A stretch of 64,000 nucleotides of DNA from the NCBI GenBank assembly GCA_001972305.1, contig BDDD01001495.1, forward strand, positions 62,001 to 126,000. The letters run 5' to 3'. Both the position numbers and the translations under genes were made by a program. Of this stretch, positions 56,880 through 64,000 are shown piece by piece (positions within the stretch are counted from its first letter, which is position 1; every line of letters begins with the position of its first letter). The DNA comes from Cephalotus follicularis. Its lineage: Eukaryota; Streptophyta; Magnoliopsida; Oxalidales; Cephalotaceae. The notes beneath the pieces are model-generated. The model ran no database searches and was not told the origin of the DNA. It saw nothing but the letters and a program-made list of their open reading frames with translations.

Positions 56880-58743
56880 ATAGTTTTCCTCTGCTCTGTA
56901 GTCTGGTCGTGGCATTATGGTATCGGGTTTTCGAGACTTCCTCCTTCTGCCTCTGGCTGTGTACCGCTTTGGAGGACCTCCCTGGGAGCTCATCATCACC
57001 TTCCTCCGGATATGGTGTGTATTACTCATCTTGGCTGCTGATCCTCGGCCTGTTGTGGAGCTTCTTCTCTGTACTCCCTGTTCTCCTGAGGAGCATTTCT
57101 ATCCACATACTTCCTGAGGTGGCCTTTGTGAATCAGGTCCTCAATTTGGTTCTTTAACTGCCTGCACTCCTCTGTATCGTGGCTGTGGTCACAATGATAT
57201 TGACAAAATTTGTCTAAGTCCCTCTTCTCTACCAAGGATCTCATGGGCGCCGGCCACTGCATTGGGAGCTTGTCCTTCTCCACTGCCAGAATCTTGGTGC
57301 ATGTGTCTAGGAGGGGGGCAAAGTTATTGTAAGTTGGAACTGGTGCCCCCCGTTTCGAGGATTCCTCATTCCTGGAGAGCTTGTGTCTCAAGTCATCCTT
57401 CGTCAGCTCTGACCTATGCTTTCTCTTCTCCTCTGACCCTTGAGCACTTCGTGAGTGCTCTTGTTTCTCTGCCTAATGGCTTGACCAGGAAGTCCTCTGC
57501 TTCCTTGCTGCCAACGCCTCCTCGGCATTCACATATCTCTCTGCCCTTCTTAAGAGGTCTGCCATATCCTGGGTTGGCTTCTTCATAAGAGAGAAAGTGA
57601 ATGGTGAGTTATCCTTTAATCCGCTGGTTAGGGCTGCCAGAGCAAAGGATGGATCTAATTCTCTCATTGTCAGAGACTCCTTGTTAAATCTTGTGAGGTA
57701 ATCTCTAAGAGATTCATCCTTCCTCTGCACCACGTTGATCAGGTGAGTTGAGTTTCTCCTCTGTGTGGTGCTGTTGAGGAACTTGATCACGAGCAGTTCC
57801 GTAAATTGTTTAAAATTCTCCACCAAGCCCTTAGTCAAGGTAGAATACCACGATTGTGCTGCACCAGTCAGTGTTGCCGGGAATCCTCGACAAAGTGTGG
57901 CATCCGAGGCTTGGTGCACTAACATGGTTTGGATGTATGTGCACACGTGCTGGACGGGATCCGTGGATCCATCATACCTGTTGAAACTCGAGAATCAGAA
58001 TCCACTAGGGATACTTTCCTTCACAATCTCGGTAGTGAAGGGATTGGCACTGATATTACGGACCTCGAACAGGTACCCCTTCGTTTGCTCGGTTCCTCGG
58101 AACCTTCTCTCCATCTCTGCGAGCCTTCTATTCATTACTCGCTTAACATCTTTTATGTTCCTAGTCCTGCTAGAAACACGTGAATGCCCAGCCAAGGTGG
58201 CTGGACGTGCTGACTATTCCCACGCACCGTCTCAGTCCTGCGCGATGCCTGGGAATGTGCTCGTGCCTCCTCGGCACCCCCTGGTGGATCCACTTCCATG
58301 GAATTCTACTCTAGGTGCTGGGGTCGAGGATCGTTGCTGTGATCCCAGGCGGTTGAGGATTCTGCCCTCTGAGATGTATTAATCTCAGCTCTCTTCCTTA
58401 GGGGTGTATCGACCCCTGACCGCCTTGGGGGTAGAGCTCCCCTCCTTGGAAGGTTTCACCTTAGCCCTCGGGGGCGTTGGATCTTAGGATCCGGCCTGTG
58501 CGGACCTGATTGTTCTCGAACGACTGCTAGGGCAGGTCCGACCTGTCCCTGGTTGGCTATGTTGGTTGCCAACAAGTTGGTAAGAAGCTCCATTCCCTGG
58601 AGCAGCTGGTTAAATTGCTCCCCATCAGTAGGAGCTTGCTCTGCAGGGGCGATACCCTGTCCAGTGGCAGGAGGTTGATCTCCAGCGGTGGCCTGGCTTC
58701 CTTCTGCTATGGAGAGGTTGTTGATGTTCTTTCTCGGAGGCAT
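56880..58743 (-). pseudogene. gag of element 3
   Basis: ATG 58743 (MPPRKNINNLSIAEGSQATA). Gag core at 57946-57473 (SDATLCRGFPATLTGAAQSW, FLNSTTQRRNSTHLINVV, LRDYLTRFNKESL). Knuckle-like CQYHCDHSHDTEEC near 57180. After VIHTISGG, where elements 1 and 2 go on to protease, the sequence changes to an unknown basic stretch (56880-57000). It then joins the region that in element 1 follows integrase. Frameshifts near 58450 and 57950 and stops near 57475 and 57026 break the frame. Confidence 0.83.
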
Positions 58744-58788
58744 GGTTCTTAATGGCTATTTGCTGCGTTTCCCATAGACGGCACCAAC

Positions 58789-59492
58789 TGTTGATGCAAA
58801 AATCCTTTCCTCAACAGTATCCTACGTGAAGAACTTTGATTTGTTGAAGAAAACGCTAAGATATGCCTGAGAAGAAGGTTTGATGGCTGTGAAGTATTCC
58901 CTGCACAAGTGAATGAACGGATTGTAGGTCCAGGAGGTTGAACTCCCTGGGACACTCCGATGCTTAAGTTAGACAATGCACAGGAATTCTAGGTGCTTTT
59001 GTATGTAAAAATGGTTGACCCAAGGTACTTTTGAGTGTTAAATTAGCCGACCTGAGTTATGTGTTTGATTCTGGTATTTATAGTGTCGAATTGTAACTGT
59101 TTGAGCATGAATCTCGGAGGTGATTGCTGTCCCCTAAGGAAATGCCGAAGATCTCGAGATTTCCCTTATCTCTACCTAATTTTACGTAACTACTTGCTGA
59201 TTTTACGGAGGTAACTCCTTGAAATGATGGTTGTCTTTAGGACCTTATTCTGTGTAGGAGGAGGAGATCCTCAGAAATACCGCTGAGGATCTCGGCTGGG
59301 GTCCTCTGGAGAACCGCCGAGGATCGTTGCTAAGGTCCTCGGGAAAACTGCCGAGGATCTCACCTGTTTCCTTAGCTGGAATCAAGGAACTTCCTCTGTC
59401 TGGTATCCACTTAAGCTTTAATTCACTTACGCACGTGGCAATGTCTGCAGAGGACGCGTGTCACTCTTATAGATAGATTTTTTGCCGTATCA
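58789..59492 (-). repeat. 5' LTR of element 3 (right)
   Basis: 704 bp, TGTTGATGC...GCCGTATCA, preceded on the inside by a primer site (minus TTGGTGCCGTCTATGGGAAA at about 58768-58788), followed by target duplication ATATA. Confidence 0.9.
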
Positions 59493-59530
59493 ATATATAG
59501 TATAGATTGTGACAAAAACCATTTCACTAA

Positions 59531-60151
59531 GGCTCTGTTTGTTTAGAGGAAAAAAACTTACTGAAAAATATTTTCTCCATTTTCTTGTGTTTGGGAACCT
59601 TTAGAAATAATTTTTAGTCAATAGAAAATCTTTAACATAAATACAGGGAAACGTTTTCCTTTTAAAAAAAAAAGGGAAACATTTTCCTCTCCCTTATCTC
59701 TCACGATTAAAAAAAAACGGACAACAAAACAATAAAGCAATGATAAACAAATCTCTCTCTCTCCCTCCCTCCCTCCCTCCCTCCCTCCTTCCTTCACAAA
59801 CCTTTTGGAAAACATGTTTTCTGTAAGTTTGTATCTTTACTGGAATCCCATCGGAAGAAATCTGACTAGCAAATCTAGTAAATAATACTTGGGTATTATT
59901 TAGTAGTATGATGTTACCAATTTGAACTTAGATATTATGCTTTTAATTTTGTGAAATATATTTGCTATATTTTTTTAGTATTCATATGTTAATAGAGAAG
60001 AAAAAATATTTTATTAATAAAGGAAAATATTTTCCTGAATATGTTCCGAACAATGAAAAATATTTTCTGGATTGTACACCAAACACAGGAAAAAAAATTT
60101 CAGTGAAAATATTTTTCTCAGGAAGTTATTTTCCTCTAAACAAACGGAGCC
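59531..60151. mobile_element. Tourist-like MITE, copy 2
   Basis: 621 bp, ends GGCTCTGTTTGTTTAGAGG / CCTCTAAACAAACGGAGCC, TAA duplications at 59528-59530 and 60152-60154. Same family as 39527-39907 but longer. Contains a CCCT/CTCT run at about 59752-59790. Confidence 0.8.
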
Positions 60152-60154
60152 TAA

Positions 60155-60454
60155 TTGATATATTTTGACTCATGTTTAAAGACAATTCGTTTTATCTTAA
60201 CTTTGTTTTATCAATTTTTCATAATACTTTAACAATTACATAGCATTAAACTTGAGTTCTGATCCTCTCCCATACTGGGCATGCCCAGAAAAGTGTTTTT
60301 TCAGCTCTCGTGCAGATTTCTTTTAAAACTCATGCACAGGAAATGAAAGAACGCATACAAAGTGCATCAGGCTCTTCTCAATTGGAAAGTAGTCAGATCC
60401 ATTACATTATTTAGTTGATAGATACAATCGGTCGACACTAATGCAAATTCGGCT
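60155..60454. other. intergenic, nothing recognised
   Basis: AT-rich, 300 bp, no gene or repeat motif that I can support. The gypsy RT homology of element 4 starts abruptly at about 60455. Confidence 0.4.
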
Positions 60455-60915
60455 CTACCATTGAGCCTTTGAACTTCTCTGATAATCCTGAGAGGGGCCA
60501 TGCTATGGATCGTTGAGATCTTCTCAAGATCAATTTCAATCCCCCTATTCGACACCATGAAGCCCAAAAACTTTCCAAACGTGACTCCGAAAGCACATTT
60601 AACACCTCGAAAGCCTCTCTGAGGTCCTCCACATGAGATCTCTGATATTCAGTATTGACAAGCATGTCATCGACATACACTTCCATATTCTTACCAATCT
60701 GTCCCTGGAAAATCCTATTAACAAGGTGTTTGTAAGTTGCTTAAGCATTTTTCATACCAAATGGCATCATCTTGTAGCAATATGTCCCTTGGTCTGTAAT
60801 AAAGGATGTCTTATCTTCGTCTGGAGCAAACAACCCGATCTGGTTGTACCTTGAGTAAGAGTCCATAAAGCTTAGTAATCTATGGCCCAAGGTAGTATCC
60901 ACCAACTGGTGGATT
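60455..60915 (-). pseudogene. RT fragment of gypsy element 4 (left of the solo LTR)
   Basis: Minus strand: RYNQIGLF, MPFGMKNA, MEVYVDDMLVNTEYQRSHVE (RT active site YVDD), AFEVL, then after a small deletion FGKFLGFMVSNRGIEIDLEK and RLNGR, where homology ends. It is a Tat-like RT more diverged than elements 1-3. Cut on the right by the LTR at 60916. Confidence 0.8.
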
Positions 60916-62689
60916 TGTTAGATATGTGCATTAGAAGCTAATTGCCTTTCTGTAATAAGCTAGTGTATTTAAACAATCAGATTCATTATATATATATCAT
61001 GCAATGTACTTTCTAAAGGCATTATATTCTCTAAGTACTTATTCTATTAATAATAAAGAATGTCCATAGAATGAAGCTTGAGGACTAAAACCATGATATA
61101 ATCATGCAACGAGACTTGCTAACTCAAGAAGCTCTTTTCTTAAATACTCCTAGTCATAGCATTACTTACACCGGACATAGGTGATCCAGATAGACTAGCA
61201 TGTACGTGCCCAGCTTGTTGAAGAGAATGTCTGGTCTCATGGTCATTTGTGTGGATGACATTATGGGTAGTATATGAGTGCTCATTAGAGAATGAGTTCA
61301 CTTAGGTGGTTGGTAAGAACATATGTATGGAGTTTTAGATACTTGTCAATCAGAAATTCTTTTGTTGCAGTCGGGCAAGTGGTCCTTAGACATGAGCCAC
61401 CATTGATATCTTGTGCACAAGATATCATACTTTGATAGTACTTACATGCATTTCTGACGGAGTGTATACAAATGCTTATTGGGTGTGATAGAATGTGTAT
61501 GGAGATATATGAGTGAGCAAGAAGGAATCCACCACTCTCATTAAAGGGAGTGCATGCTCTATGTGATCTGTTTAAGTGTTAACTCAAAATCCTTGACCGA
61601 GGTACAATGTGCATAGAAAGAATTCTAGTGCACGTGATGAATAATTAGAAAAGATTTTTTGATTACTTCATCAGAGTTAACATACTTAAGATCTGACATA
61701 TATGATTGGAATATTAGTGTTTGATAATTTATCCATACCCTAGGTTTAATCAGAGGAAGCTTGGTGGAAGGATTTGATTTCAGTGTAACTTTAACTTAAA
61801 GGTTTAATCAAACCATATTATCTGGGTTACGATATGCATTAGTGAATGCTATATTTAGTAAGTGAGAAACCCTGATATCGAATCAATTAGTGAATCGATA
61901 GGTCTTGCGAATAGGGAAAATTGAAAGGGCTAAATTTATCGTATAAGTTGGAAGGGTGCTAACTTAATTAGAATTGTCTAATCTTATAAATTGTAACTGT
62001 TACAATTTCATCCTACTGTCAGATACATACTAAACCTCAAGAGTCGCGCACCTGAACATATTTAAAAGGCTATAAATGGAGGAGGGGCCAAAATTTTCAT
62101 GAGTTAATTAGCTCATGTTACTTTGGATTCAATTGTTGGACTCAAATGCTAATTGATTTTGGGCCTTAGGGAACTAATGACATTTACACTTTGGGCTTGC
62201 TTTCTTATGAGCCCAAATGGTAAGTCATTTAGTGTCCCATACCTTACTAACTAGTTAGTATACGTAATGCTTAAGGGTTATGTCTCAAGGAAGGGAAATC
62301 ATTAAGTGATTATACCCTAAATCACTTAAGACATAACAAAGAGAGTGAGAGCCTCCATCTTCCTTTACTTTGGCTGACCTAACAAGCTTCCAAGGTGGTT
62401 GGTGACTTGCATGTTGGTGTGGAAGCTTCAAGAGATAAAGAAGCTTATTAGGTTAAAGATAGACTCCTTCTTGACAAGTAAGCTTCTTTAGTTTGTTGTA
62501 GTTTCCCTTTCATGGTCAAAGTAACTTTGTTTAGTGTTTAGAACATCTTGAGGAACATTAGTTTGATCTTAAGGCTTTGGTTTAGGCAAATGAACTTGAA
62601 GATCGTTCTTGTGTTTAGCTTCCTCTTAGTATGTTAATCTTTCCAGCAACTTTTAATTTACTTAAAGCTAGTCTATCCTAAACCAACAC
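60916..62689. repeat. solo LTR inserted in element 4
   Basis: 1774 bp, TGTTAGATATG...CTAAACCAACA, no ORF. Flanks are GGATT (60911-60915) and CGACT (62690-62694), a decayed 5-bp duplication. Removing the LTR and one duplicate restores the RT reading FPLPKIHQLV across the junction. Copia type is likely from the ends and length. Orientation not certain. Confidence 0.7.
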
Positions 62690-62694
62690 GACTT

Positions 62695-64000
62695 TGGGTA
62701 GTGGAAAATTTTTATTGGGGTAGGCCTTGTTTAGCGATACACATTCTCCACTTCCCATTAGCCTTCTTAACCATCACCACATTAGCCAACCATGAAGCAT
62801 AATGCTCCTCCCTTATGAATCCAGCTTTAAAGAGCTTTTCCACCTCCTCTGCGATTGCTGCTTCCCTTTATGGAGCATTATTCCTTTCTTTTGTCTGACT
62901 AGAGGATAGTCTGGGTCTATGCTAAGCTTGTGGATAATTATGTCCGCACTAACCACTGGAACTTCTTCAACAGACCATGCAAACACATCCTTGTTATCCC
63001 TCAAAAACTGGATAAGCTCCTATTTCTCTGGGTCTCGTAGCTTTTACCCAATGTGAAAGACTTTAGCCTTATCCGTTTTATCATCTGTGACCTGGACAAG
63101 ATCTCCATAGGTTCTGGTCTCTCTGATTCGATTTCATCTCTGAAATTCATATTGCCCATGTACGACGACCTTTCTTTTCCTTTCAGCTTAATGGTAGCAA
63201 CTTGACACTTCCTTGCGAATGTATGATCACCTATGATTTGCCCTATTCCATATTTACTAGGGAATTTAGCAACCAAATGTTTAGTCAACGCTACAGCTCC
63301 GAACAGATTTAGGTCCGATCGACCCAAAATTACATTATAGGGGTTAGGTGTATTAACCACAATAAAAGTTACTTCTGTGAGAGCATGTCTCAAAGATTCC
63401 CCTATAATGAATGGAAGAGTCACTGATCCCATTGCGTGTGCCACTTCTCTCGAAAAACAAATCAGAGAAGTTTTGACGGGATTCAACCTGTCCTCTGAGA
63501 TCTTCAACTGATCGAAGGTGTGCTTATATAAAATATTTGCTAAGTTGTCTCCGTTAACTATAATTAATTTTAATATAAATAGATTCACATTAAGTTTTAC
63601 CACCACTGAATACATGGAATAGTCATACACCATGAAGATCAGTTTCGCTGAAGCTGATCAATTCTTCTGAAACTCCCATTTTTTGCTTTTTGGGTTGCTG
63701 TATTGCCATGGACCTTTGAGTATATGCTTTTTGTGAAGAGCTTGCATCTTTAGCAAATGAAGCCCCCCTCTCCCGAGATAGTGTTTACCATACCTCAAGG
63801 TTCCCTTACGTTCATGTTCTGTGGTTGCTCTTCTCTATGCCCGATCCTCTGATCTCTGTTTTGATTACCTTTGAATTGCCCCAAGTAACCCTCTCATATC
63901 AATATCTCAATCTCATTCTTCAGATGTCTACACTTGTTAGTGTCGTGACCGTTCTCATAATGAAACTCATAGTATTTCGTTTGATTTTTCTTTTCTAAGG
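62695..64000 (-). pseudogene. gypsy element 4: gag end, protease, RT start (runs off the window)
   Basis: Minus strand: gag knuckle remnant near 63905-63980 (FHYENGHDTNKC, first Cys lost), protease 63633-63001 (IIVNGDNLANILYKHTFDQL, VNTPNPYNVILGRSDLNLFG; the triad Asp is lost), then pol N-terminus (DNKDVFAWSVEEVPVVSADI, SIDPDYPLVRQKK) and RT start (CVIAKQG-like, VKKANGKWRMC). Frameshifts at about 62870 and a stop near 63000. Continues beyond 64000. Confidence 0.78.

Larger units (their letters stand above)
51291..59492 (-). mobile_element. Tat element 3: gag and antisense ORF only, no pol
   Basis: 8.2 kb between LTRs 51291-52652 and 58789-59492, with target duplication ATATA (51286-51290 and 59493-59497). 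Without the inserted hAT element the left LTR is 704 bp, the same as the right. The LTRs differ by several percent, so it is older than element 2. From right to left: primer site, gag, a short unknown stretch (56880-57000), about 14 hairpin repeats, then the full-length but broken aORF on the plus strand. Protease, RT, RNase H and integrase are absent. Next to the left LTR the minus strand has ACCAGGGGGGCAT, a good polypurine tract. Confidence 0.9.

Noticed and set aside
60916-62689. Host gene or non-coding RNA inside the 1.77-kb insert
   Set aside because: No ORF, TG/CA ends, flanking 5-bp remnants and restoration of RT on removal all indicate a solo LTR.

Overview
The window is nuclear DNA of a flowering plant, most likely a eudicot. 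It has two spliceable single-copy genes with plant orthologues, GT-AG introns, AT-rich intergenic DNA and a dense nest of plant transposon families. I cannot name the species. An assembly gap of 272 N lies at 44564-44835.

Layout. (a) 1-9199: Ty3/gypsy element 1 of the Ogre/Tat type, minus strand, left end outside the window. It has gag, protease, RT, two RNase H domains and integrase, all decayed, plus a gene on the opposite strand (the antisense ORF, aORF). (b) 9422-10786: intact intronless L-cysteine desulfhydrase gene (PLP enzyme), 222 bp from the LTR of element 1. (c) 13450-25179: an old decayed plus-strand gypsy element, split by element 2 (14581-22329, minus). Element 2 is young: two 898-bp LTRs, target duplication AATAG. 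It has no integrase and its aORF is shortened but open. (d) 25180-29940: long LTR, gag and protease of a Tekay/Del-like element (plus). (e) about 29940-36044: truncated Ty1/copia element (minus). (f) 36045-39005: unclassified LTR-like and AT-rich repeats. (g) 39014-45499: a complete hAT transposon with 8-bp target duplications and a four-exon transposase gene broken by one stop. It carries two nested MITEs and an approximately 1-kb tandem duplication that contains the N gap. (h) 46527-50038: five-exon SEC23 gene (COPII coat), apparently intact. (i) 51291-59492: Tat element 3, with gag and aORF but no pol; its left LTR holds a 650-bp non-autonomous hAT element. (j) 59531-60151: second Tourist-like MITE. 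(k) 60455-64000: Tat-like element 4 (minus), split by a 1.77-kb solo LTR and running off the window.

The two host genes are unrelated housekeeping functions (sulfur metabolism with H2S release; ER-to-Golgi export). Everything else is mobile DNA. The most distinctive theme is the Tat family. Three relatives keep a spliced, coiled-coil gene antisense and convergent to gag-pol. The two transcription units are separated by a conserved tract of short hairpins. The outer edge of each LTR carries promoter-like sequence that points at the aORF from one end and at host DNA from the other. In element 1 that host DNA is the cysteine desulfhydrase gene. The three elements have lost different parts (integrase in 2, all of pol in 3), yet the aORF C-terminal half survives in all.
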